A DNA stretch of 47,364 nucleotides from a virus. Below the pieces are notes generated by a model. That model did not search any database. It saw only the letters and a program-made list of their open reading frames with translations, and was not told the DNA's origin. This document shows positions 39,796 to 47,338 of this stretch, one piece after another. The stretch lies in the IMG/VR virus record IMGVR_UViG_3300021090_001099, positions 1 to 47,364 of that record; one strand, 5' to 3'. The position numbers and the translations under genes are program-made. Position 1 is the stretch's first letter. Every line of letters begins with the position of its first letter.

Positions 39796-40718
39796 TGGCC
39801 GGGCCGATCCGGGCCGTCGAGGCGCGGGAAAAGGACACCACTGCCGCCGCGCTCGATGAACTCCGACAGTACGCCGAGATCCTCCGGCCGCAGGACGCCG
39901 ACGAGCCGATCCTCGCCCCGACGGTCGCGCACGCCGTCCACGAGTGGATGGTCGAGCTCAACTACGCGCAGGAGCTCGAGGCAGCCAAAGTGCAACCACG
40001 GCGCCTGGCGCTCCTCTACGGGCCTCCGGGCACGGGCAAGACGACGCTCGCTCACCACCTGGCGTGCCGCCTGGGGCTCCCGCTGGTGGCCGTGCAATCC
40101 GAACGGATCTTTGGGCGGTACCTGGGCCAGACCGGGGAGAGGCTAGGCAATCTCTTCGACCTGCTGCAGGGCGTGGAGAACCACTGCGTCCTCCTCCTCG
40201 ACGAGTTCGACGCGCTGGGCGGCAAGCGGATTGCGGACACGGGCGGTGGTGGCGCCGCCCAGGAACGCAACCAGGCCCTCACCGTCATGCTCCGGCGGAT
40301 CGAGGGCTTCCGGGGTGTGGGGCTCGCGGCGACGAACACGAAAGACGCCCTCGACTCGGCGATGTGGCGGCGCTTCGGCCTGCAGATCTCCGTGGACCTG
40401 CCGGGAGAGAACGAGCGCTTCGCCATCATCCGCAAGTACGGGCTCCCGTTCGACCTGGAGGACTCGGCGATCGACGTCCTGGTACAGGTGACGCGCGGCT
40501 GCAGCCCGAGCCTGCTGCGGCAGCTGATGGAGGGGATGAAGCGCACCCTCGTGCTGGCGCCGAGGCTCCACCTCGACGTGTCGAGCCCCGTACGGGTCTT
40601 CGCCCACGTCCTGGCGTCGATCTCGCCGCCGCCCGAGATGGAGCAGCCGCCGCTGTGGGCCGACGCCGGCGCCGTTCACAAGGTCAAGGGCATCACGTGG
40701 CCACCGGGCCGCGCATGA
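39795..40718 (+). CDS. AAA+ ATPase
   Basis: 307 residues, ATG at 39795 overlapping the previous stop. Walker A GPPGTGKT (residues 76-83), Walker B CVLLLDEFDAL (131-141), a sensor-1-like AATNTKDALD and the arginine pair in MWRRFGLQI, followed by the small helical lid (AIIRKYGLPFDLEDSAIDVLVQVTRGCSPSLLRQLMEGMKR). This is a classical AAA unit like those of unfoldases and remodelling ATPases. In phage early regions such proteins may load helicase or remodel replication complexes. No protease or nuclease domain is attached. Confidence 0.85.
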   Translation: MAGPIRAVEAREKDTTAAALDELRQYAEILRPQDADEPILAPTVAHAVHEWMVELNYAQELEAAKVQPRRLALLYGPPGTGKTTLAHHLACRLGLPLVAVQSERIFGRYLGQTGERLGNLFDLLQGVENHCVLLLDEFDALGGKRIADTGGGGAAQERNQALTVMLRRIEGFRGVGLAATNTKDALDSAMWRRFGLQISVDLPGENERFAIIRKYGLPFDLEDSAIDVLVQVTRGCSPSLLRQLMEGMKRTLVLAPRLHLDVSSPVRVFAHVLASISPPPEMEQPPLWADAGAVHKVKGITWPPGRA

Positions 40719-41251
40719 GAACTGAGAAGGAACAGGGGAGGTGGATCTGCACCGTCCACTGGAACGAGAACATCAAGGCGGCGAAGAAGCGGGAGAAGGA
40801 GGTCGCGGCGGCCGGCGACACCGGCGAGGCTCGCGAGGCGCTCCGGAAACGGAAAGCCGAGGAGGAACAGGCGCGCGAGGAGGCCGAGCGCAAGCGATGG
40901 GAGAAGGCCCGGCCCGCGGTCGTCGCCGCTCTCGCCGCGGCCGTGAAGAAGGCTCCGGCGGGCGCCGGCGGCGTGCTTGGCAAGGAGCTGCTCCAGGCGC
41001 TAGAGAACTACTCGTACGGCCCGGCCAGTTCTGCCGCCAAGCACGTGCCCCTTGGGAAGAGCGCGGAGGACCTGGTCCGACACATGGCCTTCCGAATCAT
41101 CCTGGCCGACACCGAGGAGCTGGATCTCAACGACAAGAGGTTCGTCGCGGGCGCGAAGGCCCTCGGCGTCGACGTCGTGAAGATCGTCGAGGCGGCGGCG
41201 CCCGCCGATGTCGTCCTGCCGAAGTCCAAGAAGGGGAGAGTGCTCCGATGA
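40715..41251 (+). CDS. AAA-associated helical protein, unknown function
   Basis: 178 residues, ATG at 40715 overlapping the AAA gene. Starts EKEQGRWICTVHWNENIKAAKKREKEVAAAG, continues with a long charged helix (REALRKRKAEEEQAREEAERKRWEKARP) and ends with a compact helical domain (SAEDLVRHMAFRIILADTEELD). Coupling to the AAA gene suggests a partner or adaptor. No family recognised. Confidence 0.6.
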   Translation: MRTEKEQGRWICTVHWNENIKAAKKREKEVAAAGDTGEAREALRKRKAEEEQAREEAERKRWEKARPAVVAALAAAVKKAPAGAGGVLGKELLQALENYSYGPASSAAKHVPLGKSAEDLVRHMAFRIILADTEELDLNDKRFVAGAKALGVDVVKIVEAAAPADVVLPKSKKGRVLR

Positions 41252-42099
41252 AGCGAGTCAAGAAGTCAGACAGCAGAGACGGGTGGTACCAGTTGGAGCC
41301 CGGGGATTGCCAGCGTCTGCTTGATGGGCAGCCCAAGAACAGGGTCTTGCGAGAGTCCAAGGCGATCGGGTTCGCCCGCGACATGGATGCCGGGAAGTGG
41401 CGTCCGAACGGGGAGCCGGTGATCTTCGACGAAAACGACGAACTTCTCGATGGTCAGGGTCGATGTCGGGCCTGCGTGATCGCCGGCAAGCCCTTCGAGG
41501 CATATCTGATCTACGGCGTGCCGCGCCGGTTCTTTCCCACGGTGGACACCGGCCAGAGTCGGCTGGGGGCGGACACATTGAACCTGGCAGGCTTTCAAAA
41601 CTACGCCGTGGCCGCCGCGGTCGTCCGTCTCGCCATCCATTTTTCGCGAGGCCATTCTCTTTCCGACGGTCGCCGCGTCCCGAACTGGGAACTCGCCGAC
41701 TGGGCCAAGAAGAACTCCGAGAGGATTGGCCGTGCGCTCGAAGACGTTGCTCCGTTCTGGAAGAAGTCTCCGCTACCGCCGTCTCACCTCGTCTACGTCT
41801 ACATGGAAGCGCGCGAAATAGATCCCGCGAAGGCGCTTGCGTGGGCCACAGGAGTCGCCTTCGGAGAGAACCTCTCCGCCGGTTCGCCGGTGCTCGTTCT
41901 GAGGAACCAACTGGCTCGACTTAAGGGCCAAGCGCACGTCGTCAGCCCCTACGAAAAGCTGGCGTGGGCGATCAAGTCGTGGAACCAATTCGTCGCTGGT
42001 CGCGAAGACGTGAAGCTCATCAAGTGGGTCACAAAGGGAGGGAAGGGCAAGAAGAACACGGAGGATTTCCCGGTGATCTCAGGCCCGGCGCAAGAGTAG
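41248..42099 (+). CDS. ParB-like (Sulfiredoxin/ParB fold) protein
   Basis: 283 residues, ATG at 41248 overlapping the previous stop. The ParB/Srx-like core is seen at about 20-110: RESKAIGFARDMDAGKWRPNGEPVIFDENDELLDGQGRCRACVIAGKPFEAYLIYGV read in parts, followed by FFPTVDTGQSRLGADTLNL. The GQGRCRA segment corresponds to the G-x-x-R box that binds CTP or phosphate in the fold. A C-terminal helical half follows. Phage proteins of this kind are often annotated as partition- or transcription-related but may act as nucleases or regulators. Codons are less GC-rich than in neighbours, pointing to later acquisition. Confidence 0.7.
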   Translation: MKRVKKSDSRDGWYQLEPGDCQRLLDGQPKNRVLRESKAIGFARDMDAGKWRPNGEPVIFDENDELLDGQGRCRACVIAGKPFEAYLIYGVPRRFFPTVDTGQSRLGADTLNLAGFQNYAVAAAVVRLAIHFSRGHSLSDGRRVPNWELADWAKKNSERIGRALEDVAPFWKKSPLPPSHLVYVYMEAREIDPAKALAWATGVAFGENLSAGSPVLVLRNQLARLKGQAHVVSPYEKLAWAIKSWNQFVAGREDVKLIKWVTKGGKGKKNTEDFPVISGPAQE

Positions 42100-42120
42100 G
42101 CCAAGAAGGACGTCCTGAAG

Positions 42121-42861
42121 ATGCAGACAGAGACATCCCCGGGTGGCCGCCGTCGCCGGCGGCCGTCGCAGCGCCAGCCGAAGACCGAGAAGCCGTGCCG
42201 CGACTGCGGCCTTGCCTTCACGGCCGGGCCGTTCGCGAAGTGGGGGCTGTGCTGCAGGTGGAAGCACCGCGGCCCGAAGAAGCGCCAGTTCACGCCCGAG
42301 CAGGACGCAGTCATCCGCGAGCGCTACGACTCGAGGGTGCGCGGCCGGGCAAGCGAGGTGGCCCGCGCCATCGGCCTTCCGGGCTGGGTGGTGAAGCGCC
42401 GGGCCGGCGAGCTAGGTCTCTCGCATCCCCGGGGAGTGTTCAAGGAGTGGAGCGAGGAGGAGATCGTCTTCCTCGAGGAGAACGTGGGCGTCCGCCACGT
42501 GCACTGGATCGCGCAGCGCCTCAAACGGTCGACGGTCTCCGTGATCATGAAGCTGAAGCACCAGCACGTCAGCCGGCGCGTGCGCGACGGATGCACCATG
42601 CGGGACCTCGAGCTCGCCATCGGCCTAGACCACCGCCGCATCGAGCATCTCGTCGCCTCGGGGAAGCTGCGGGCGAAGCACCGGGGCGAGGTGCACAAGG
42701 AGGCCTGGCGCTTCGCCGACGACGACGTCCGAGACTTCGTGCGCCGGTACCCGACGGCGTTCCGCCTCGACCGCGTTGACCAGCTCTGGTTCCTCGACCT
42801 GGTCTTCAAGGGGAGGATCGGCGGCGGGGCGCGCGCGGCGGGCGAAGGAGAGGCGGCGTGA
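42121..42861 (+). CDS. DNA-binding protein with zinc motif and helix-turn-helix domains
   Basis: 246 residues, ATG at 42121 with AAGAAGGA upstream. A basic N-terminus is followed by CRDCGLAFTAGPFAKWGLCC (possible zinc site), then two SANT/GcrA-like three-helix units: FTPEQDAVIRERYDSRVRGRASEVARAIG and EWSEEEIVFLEENVGVRHVHWIAQRLKRS. A third helix-turn-helix (TMRDLELAIGLDHRRIEHLVASGKLRAK) and a C-terminal helix with LDRVDQLWFLDLVFKG follow. Likely an early or middle transcription regulator. Overlaps the next gene by GTGA. Confidence 0.7.
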   Translation: MQTETSPGGRRRRRPSQRQPKTEKPCRDCGLAFTAGPFAKWGLCCRWKHRGPKKRQFTPEQDAVIRERYDSRVRGRASEVARAIGLPGWVVKRRAGELGLSHPRGVFKEWSEEEIVFLEENVGVRHVHWIAQRLKRSTVSVIMKLKHQHVSRRVRDGCTMRDLELAIGLDHRRIEHLVASGKLRAKHRGEVHKEAWRFADDDVRDFVRRYPTAFRLDRVDQLWFLDLVFKGRIGGGARAAGEGEAA

Positions 42862-43604
42862 GCGCGAGCCCGGGCCCGCAGATCCCCTTCCGGGTCCGAC
42901 GCGGGCTTCCGGCGCCGGAGGCCTTCGCGCACGGCACACGCGCGCGCTACGTGACCGGCTGCCGCTGTGAGGACTGCAGGGCCTCGAACCGCCGCTACTA
43001 CCACGAGCGCGAGGCGCGCGGCCGGGCGCTCGCCGCCGAGATCTCGGCCCCTGCGATGCCGGCGCCCCAGGAATGGACCGCCCCCGACGGAGCGAGGCGG
43101 ATCCGCGTCTACAAGCGGGCCTGCCCGGGTGTCGAGGGCGAGCCCTGTCCTCTCCGCGCGCACCTACGCAGGGACAGCAAGGGCGGAGTCTGTCGAGCCT
43201 GCCGCCACCGGCTCGCATGGAACGGTCTCGTCAGTACCGCCGCCGCGAGCGCGCACGTCCGGAAGCTCGGCTATCAGGGAGTGGGCTACAAGTCCGTGGC
43301 CGCCGCGGCGAGCGTCGGCGTCCTGACTGTCTGGAAGATCCGGTCCGGAGAGCGGATGTGGATCCGGGCGGCCACCGAGCGGCGGATCCTGGCGGTGGAC
43401 GCCGAAGCCCGGGCCGACGCGTCGACGGTGCCGGCGGGATCCACCTGGCGGCTCGTCCGGCTCCTCCTCGACGAGGGGTACACGAAGGCGCGGCTTGCCC
43501 GCGAGCTCGGGGCCCAGACGCCCGCCCTGCAGCTGGGCCGCCGCCGCGTCCTGGCCATCACGGCCGTGCGGGTCCAGCGCCTCTACCACCGGCTCACGGC
43601 ATGA
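42858..43604 (+). CDS. DNA-binding protein with CxC..C zinc-like motif and HTH
   Basis: 248 residues, GTG at 42858. Starts with HGTRARYVTGCRCEDCRASNRRYYHERE, a motif well known from phage and actinobacterial helix-turn-helix proteins. A middle part has further Cys pairs (CPGVEGEPCPLRAHL, CRACRHR), and two helix-turn-helix-like segments follow (YKSVAAAASVGVLTVWKIRSGERMWI and YTKARLARELGAQTPALQLGRRRVLAI). Directly before the replication initiator, overlapped by ATGA. It may regulate replication or late genes. Confidence 0.65.
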   Translation: MSASPGPQIPFRVRRGLPAPEAFAHGTRARYVTGCRCEDCRASNRRYYHEREARGRALAAEISAPAMPAPQEWTAPDGARRIRVYKRACPGVEGEPCPLRAHLRRDSKGGVCRACRHRLAWNGLVSTAAASAHVRKLGYQGVGYKSVAAAASVGVLTVWKIRSGERMWIRAATERRILAVDAEARADASTVPAGSTWRLVRLLLDEGYTKARLARELGAQTPALQLGRRRVLAITAVRVQRLYHRLTA

Positions 43605-44785
43605 AGCGAGGCACCCCCACCCACCCGAAGACCCTCGCGCTCGCGGCGGCCCTCGGCCTCCCGCGGTGGGGGGCGGTGGGGATTCTCGAGAGCCTCTGGC
43701 ACTTCGGGGCGTCATACGCCCGCCGCGGCGACATCGGCCGCCACAGCGACGCCCAGATAGCCATCGGGATTGGCTGGCAGGACGACGCTCGGCGCCTGGT
43801 GGCAGCGCTCGTCGACACCGGCTGGCTCGACCGCTGCTCGTGCCACCGGCTGCGGATCCACGACTGGCCGGTCCATGCGGACCGGGCCGTGGCGAAGACG
43901 CAGGAGGTCGTGCGCATGGGCTGGCTAGAGTGCTACGCGCCTCGCCAGACCACTGTAGCCCAGGACCCCGGGGGACCCGCCGGCAACGGCGATGGATCCG
44001 GGGAGGGAGCGATCCCCGAAGATGACGGCGGGGACTCGCGAGGGGGCTCTTCGTCAGACGGCTGGCTCGAGAGCCACGCGCCTCGCCAGGACCCCGGGGG
44101 GCCCGCCGGCAACGGCGATGGATCCGGGGGACGTACGCACGCGTGTCACACGCGTGTCGCACGCGTGGGTCCTGCCGGTGCCGGAGCCGGTGCCGGAGCC
44201 GGAGCCAACGGACCCCCCTATCCCCGCCGGCTGGCGCCGACGGGGGATCTGTCGATCGAGGCGCAGCGCCGCCGGGCGGTCAGGTACTGGTGCAAGCTCG
44301 GGGGACGGCCTGGGCGCCAGGACCGGAGGCAGGTGTACGAGGCGCTCGTGTCGGGGCGTCCCCTCGCCCAGGTCCTCGGCTCGATCGCGTGCAGGGTGCG
44401 GGACGACCTCGTCGCCAGAGGGCGCCTCGCGCCCACAGACCCCTGGCCGCCCCCCGGGCTGGCCCCGTTCGACCCTCCAGCCACACCGCCGCCTGAAGCG
44501 CAAGCCTCGCCGGCGGACGTCGATTCCGAGGCCGGGGCGATCGCCTGGGCGGGCGCAGGCGAGGCGCTGCGGGCGAAGCTGAGCCCGGAGGCCTGGGCGA
44601 CCTGGATCCGCCCATGCCGCGGCCTGTACGTGCGCGAGGGCCGGATCGTGGTGGAAGTGCCGGACGCGAGCTTCCTGGACTGGATCGGGCGGAACTGGAG
44701 CGCTCACCTGCAGTGGGCGGCCGCGGAGACCGGCCTCGAGGGAGTGGACCTGGTCATGGCGTCGGCGCCGGCGATCGCCGGCTGA
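43601..44785 (+). CDS. Phage replication initiator with internal iterons
   Basis: 394 residues, ATG at 43601. The N-terminal 95 residues form a winged-helix-like domain (KTLALAAALGLPRWGAVGILESLWHFGASYARRGDIGRH, then AIGIGWQDDARRLVAALVDTGWLD). A Gly/Asp/Ser-rich linker follows and encodes a repeated GWLE.HAPRQ...DPGGPAGNGDGSG block and the iterons. A second helical domain (LSIEAQRRRAVRYWCKLGGRPG) and a C-terminal DnaA domain-I-like module (LSPEAWATWIRPC...VPDASFLDWIGRNW) end the protein. Probably binds the origin within its own gene and recruits the host helicase, as lambda O does. The helicase itself is not encoded in the window. Confidence 0.75.
   Translation: MKRGTPTHPKTLALAAALGLPRWGAVGILESLWHFGASYARRGDIGRHSDAQIAIGIGWQDDARRLVAALVDTGWLDRCSCHRLRIHDWPVHADRAVAKTQEVVRMGWLECYAPRQTTVAQDPGGPAGNGDGSGEGAIPEDDGGDSRGGSSSDGWLESHAPRQDPGGPAGNGDGSGGRTHACHTRVARVGPAGAGAGAGAGANGPPYPRRLAPTGDLSIEAQRRRAVRYWCKLGGRPGRQDRRQVYEALVSGRPLAQVLGSIACRVRDDLVARGRLAPTDPWPPPGLAPFDPPATPPPEAQASPADVDSEAGAIAWAGAGEALRAKLSPEAWATWIRPCRGLYVREGRIVVEVPDASFLDWIGRNWSAHLQWAAAETGLEGVDLVMASAPAIAG
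43919..44130 (+). repeat. Direct repeat of about 70-85 bp inside the initiator gene
   Basis: Unit A at 43919-44004 and unit B at 44060-44130 share GGCTGGCT.GAG..., CACGCGCCTCGCCAG or its variant, and GCCGGCAACGGCGATGGATC. They encode a repeated GWLE-x2-APRQ ... DPGGPAGNGDGSG motif. The units frame the linker directly before the 11-bp iterons, so they may be part of the origin or result from linker expansion. Confidence 0.65.
44138..44170 (+). other. Three tandem 11-bp iterons: candidate replication origin
   Basis: CACGCGTGTCA (44138-44148), CACGCGTGTCG (44149-44159) and CACGCGTGGGT (44160-44170) stand head to tail at exactly 11-bp spacing, about one helical turn, each with the palindrome CACGCGTG. 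They sit inside the linker-coding part of the initiator gene, as the lambda iterons do in gene O. No AT-rich unwinding region is evident nearby in this GC-rich sequence, which weakens the call. Confidence 0.55.
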
Positions 44786-44787
44786 GG

Positions 44788-46596
44788 ATGGATCCCTTGG
44801 ACAAACTGCAGATCGGGCAGGATGGCTTTTCCCTGAAGGTCGAGAGCTTCGAGGACGTCGTCGCGATCCTCGGCCGTCGTGGGCGCGGGAAGACGACGAC
44901 TGCCACGGTAATCGTCGAAGGGCTCCATGCCGCCGGCGCGCGCTTCGTGGTGGTGGACCCGGTTGGCGTCTGGTGGGGGCTGAAGAGCAGCCGCGACGGA
45001 CGACGGCCGGGGATCCCAGTCGTGCTGATGGGCGGCGAGCACGGGGACGTGCCGCTCGCGCCTGAGTCCGGCGAGATCATCGCGGACTTCGTCGCGGACC
45101 CCACATCGCCCTCGGTCGTGCTCGACTTGAAGCGCTTCACTCAGGGCGAGATGGTCCGCTTCATGACGGCGTTTCTCTCACGCCTCTACCACGTCAACCC
45201 GGACAAGTCGCTCCACGTAGTGCTAGACGAGGCCGACCAGGTGGCTCCCCAGCGCCCGATGCCCGGCGAGCAGGCGATGCTCGGCGCTGCACAGCGCGTC
45301 ACGAAGCTCGGGCGAGCAAAGGGGCTACACCCTATCCTCATCACACAGAGGCCCGCCACGCTATCGAAGAACGTCCTCACCCAGGCGGGGTTGCTCATAT
45401 CGCACGCGGTCACGGGTCCCCAAGATCGCAATGCTATTGACGACTGGATCAAGGCAAACGCGGAGGAGGGCGAGCGGGAGACGTTCCTGGCCGAGCTCTC
45501 CGGCCTGCCGCGTGGCACAGCCTACTTCTGGAGTCCCGACCTCGCGCCAGACGGACGGCAGCGGGGAAAGGACGACCCGCCACTCTTCCGCCAGGTGGCC
45601 GTGCGCGATCGAGAGACGTTCGACTCGTCAGCAACCCCCAAGCGCGGCGAGGCGGTGAAGCCGAAGGCCCTGGCCGAGGTCGACCTCGAAGCGCTGAAGG
45701 GCCGGATCGCCGCGACGATCGAGAAGGCGAAGGCCCAGGACCCACGGGAGCTCCGGAAGCGGATCGCTGAGCTCGAGCGCGAGCTCGCTAAGAAGCCCGC
45801 GGCGCCGTCGCAACGGGTCGAGGTCGAGATCATCAAGCCGCGGCAGCTCCTCCGTCTCGCCGCGGTGGCGCGGATCCTCGAGCGGCGGGTCACCGCCACC
45901 GAGGAAGCCGCGCGCGTCGTCCGTAATACCTGGCAGGAGATCGACGCTGCGCTGAAGCGCGCGCGGGCGCTGCCGGGCGACCCCAATGCCCATGCCGTGA
46001 GCCGCGTACCCGGGGCGCCGGGGCTGGGAGTGTCCGGGGTGGGTCCCGGAACGCGTTCCCAGGCCCCGGTCGCCCCGGCCGTTCCTCGAGGCAGCCGCTC
46101 CACAATCGCCGAAACCGCCGCCATGCTCACCGGGCCCGAGCGGAAGATCCTCACGGCGCTCGCGCAGTACGGCACGCGACCCACGCGGGCCCTGGCGCTG
46201 CTGACCGGCTATGCGGCGAAGGGAGGCGGCTTCCGGAACACGTTGAGCGCGCTGCGCACCCGCGGCCACGTCGACGGCCGCGAAACGGTGCGCATCACCG
46301 AGTCCGGCGCCGCCGTCCTCGGCGCCTGGGAGCCGCTGCCGACCGGACAGGCACTCCTCCGGTACTGGCTCGAGCATCTGCCGGGCCCGGAGCGCAAGCT
46401 GCTCGCCACCGTGGCTGACGCCTGGCCTGGTTCGATCACCACGGAGGCGCTCGCGGCCGCGACGGGGTACGAGCCTTCGGGCGGCGGCTTCCGAAATACG
46501 TTAAGCCGGCTGCGCACGCTCGACCTGATCGAGGGCCGCGGCACGCTGCTCGCTGCCGACGAGCTCTTCGAGCCCCCGGTGGCGGTGGCCCCTTGA
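44788..46596 (+). CDS. HerA/FtsK-type P-loop ATPase with tandem winged helices (right copy)
   Basis: 602 residues, ATG at 44788 two bases after the initiator stop. Walker A AILGRRGRGKTTT near residues 26-38, Walker B LHVVLDEAD at 142-150, and ITQRPATLSKNVLTQ downstream. Coiled coil IAELERELAKK and two C-terminal winged-helix repeats (LTGYAAKGGGFRNTLS, ATGYEPSGGGFRNTLS) as in the left copy. ATPase domains of the two copies are only moderately similar, while the stretch from the coiled coil to the C-terminus is nearly the same. The gene is followed with a four-base overlap by the nuclease gene. Confidence 0.78.
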   Translation: MDPLDKLQIGQDGFSLKVESFEDVVAILGRRGRGKTTTATVIVEGLHAAGARFVVVDPVGVWWGLKSSRDGRRPGIPVVLMGGEHGDVPLAPESGEIIADFVADPTSPSVVLDLKRFTQGEMVRFMTAFLSRLYHVNPDKSLHVVLDEADQVAPQRPMPGEQAMLGAAQRVTKLGRAKGLHPILITQRPATLSKNVLTQAGLLISHAVTGPQDRNAIDDWIKANAEEGERETFLAELSGLPRGTAYFWSPDLAPDGRQRGKDDPPLFRQVAVRDRETFDSSATPKRGEAVKPKALAEVDLEALKGRIAATIEKAKAQDPRELRKRIAELERELAKKPAAPSQRVEVEIIKPRQLLRLAAVARILERRVTATEEAARVVRNTWQEIDAALKRARALPGDPNAHAVSRVPGAPGLGVSGVGPGTRSQAPVAPAVPRGSRSTIAETAAMLTGPERKILTALAQYGTRPTRALALLTGYAAKGGGFRNTLSALRTRGHVDGRETVRITESGAAVLGAWEPLPTGQALLRYWLEHLPGPERKLLATVADAWPGSITTEALAAATGYEPSGGGFRNTLSRLRTLDLIEGRGTLLAADELFEPPVAVAP

Positions 46597-47006
46597 GCCT
46601 CACCAATCCCCGCCGGTCTCGGAGTGCGCGCCGCGAGGTCACGCCCGCCGAGCTCTGGGCGCGCGAGGAGGCCGCAGCGAAGCGGCATGCCCTCGAGACT
46701 CTTCTCGCCTGGCACATCAAGACCTGGGGCCTGCCGGTACCGGTCAGGGAGCACCGTTTCGATCCTGTGAGGCGGTGGCGGTTCGACTTCGCCTGGCCGC
46801 CTTTCATGGTGGCGGCCGAGGTGGAGGGGCTGACGCGCGAGGGCGGCCGCCACCAACGGATCGCAGGGTTCGAAGCCGACGCGGAGAAGTATGTGGCCGC
46901 GCAGCTCGCCGGCTGGACCGTCCTCCGCTTCACCGCGAAACAGGTCCACTCGGCCGACGCGGTGCGGGCGATCGAGATCGCGCTCGAGCGCGCGGCCCGG
47001 CGATGA
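46593..47006 (+). CDS. PD-(D/E)XK-like endonuclease (right copy)
   Basis: 137 residues, TTG at 46593 overlapping the ATPase stop (TTGA). Core: HRFDPVRRWRFDFAWPPFMVAAEVEGL, GRHQRIAGFEADAEKYVAAQLAGWTVLRFTA. The D of RFDFAW and the E of AEVEG are the expected active-site acids. Similar to 2543-2953 in the middle but with a different N-terminus (SLTNPRRSRSARREVTPAELWAREE). Direct coupling to the ATPase gene here, without the intervening small gene, supports a functional ATPase-nuclease pair. Confidence 0.78.
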   Translation: MSLTNPRRSRSARREVTPAELWAREEAAAKRHALETLLAWHIKTWGLPVPVREHRFDPVRRWRFDFAWPPFMVAAEVEGLTREGGRHQRIAGFEADAEKYVAAQLAGWTVLRFTAKQVHSADAVRAIEIALERAARR

Positions 47007-47215
47007 GCGGTCCCCCCGCGGTTTCACAGGCGGACCGAGAGCGCGCGCACCGACTTCTCGATCGAGTCCTCGACCTCATGGCCACGCGCGCGCTCTCGGG
47101 GGGAGTACTCCGCCTCGACGCGGATCGTCAGGGCCGGCTCCACCTGAAGGCCCATGACCTGGTCGTGGACGTCGAACGGCTCTTGACCCTGACGGAATTG
47201 GAGCGCAACCTCTAG
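47003..47215 (+). CDS. Small helical protein, unknown function
   Basis: 70 residues, ATG at 47003 overlapping the nuclease stop. Helical N-terminus (SQADRERAHRLLDRVLDLMATRAL), a short beta pair (GVLRLDADRQGRLHLKAHDLVVDV) and a final helix. Not similar to the small proteins at the same map position on the left (2950-3362). Last gene before the terminator. Confidence 0.55.
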   Translation: MSGPPAVSQADRERAHRLLDRVLDLMATRALSGGVLRLDADRQGRLHLKAHDLVVDVERLLTLTELERNL

Positions 47216-47289
47216 CCGGTCGCACCTCCCCGCGCCGGCCCGCCAGCGCTCCGGCGGGTACAGGGAGCCCGGGATACGCGGTCGCAGAA

Positions 47290-47335
47290 GCCCCCGGACC
47301 TCATGCCGAAGGAATCGGCGAGGTCGGGGGCTTTT
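47290..47335 (+). terminator. Rho-independent terminator at the end of the early/replication operon
   Basis: GCCCCCGGACCTC (47290-47302) pairs with GAGGTCGGGGGC (47320-47331) with one bulged G, the loop itself forms GCCGA/TCGGC (47305-47309, 47315-47319), and TTTT follows at 47332-47335. It separates the early/replication operon from the lysis genes. The left copy of this border (3363-3494) lacks a comparable structure. Confidence 0.85.
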
Positions 47336-47338
47336 CGC

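Larger units (their letters stand above)
44515..47006 (+). repeat. Right copy of the duplicated replication module
   Basis: Counterpart of 1-2956. Same order of initiator end, ATPase and nuclease, without the small genes found at 281-490 and 2253-2546. The offset to the left copy is 44514 at the initiator end and 43844 at the transglycosylase start, the difference being the extra genes and spacers of the left copy. Confidence 0.85.

Noticed and set aside
34436-43945. Shared 16-mer GTGCTACGCGCCTCGC at 34436-34451 and 43930-43945
   Set aside because: One 16-bp match in 47 kb of GC-rich DNA can arise by chance, and the contexts (end of the RHH gene, initiator linker) have nothing in common.
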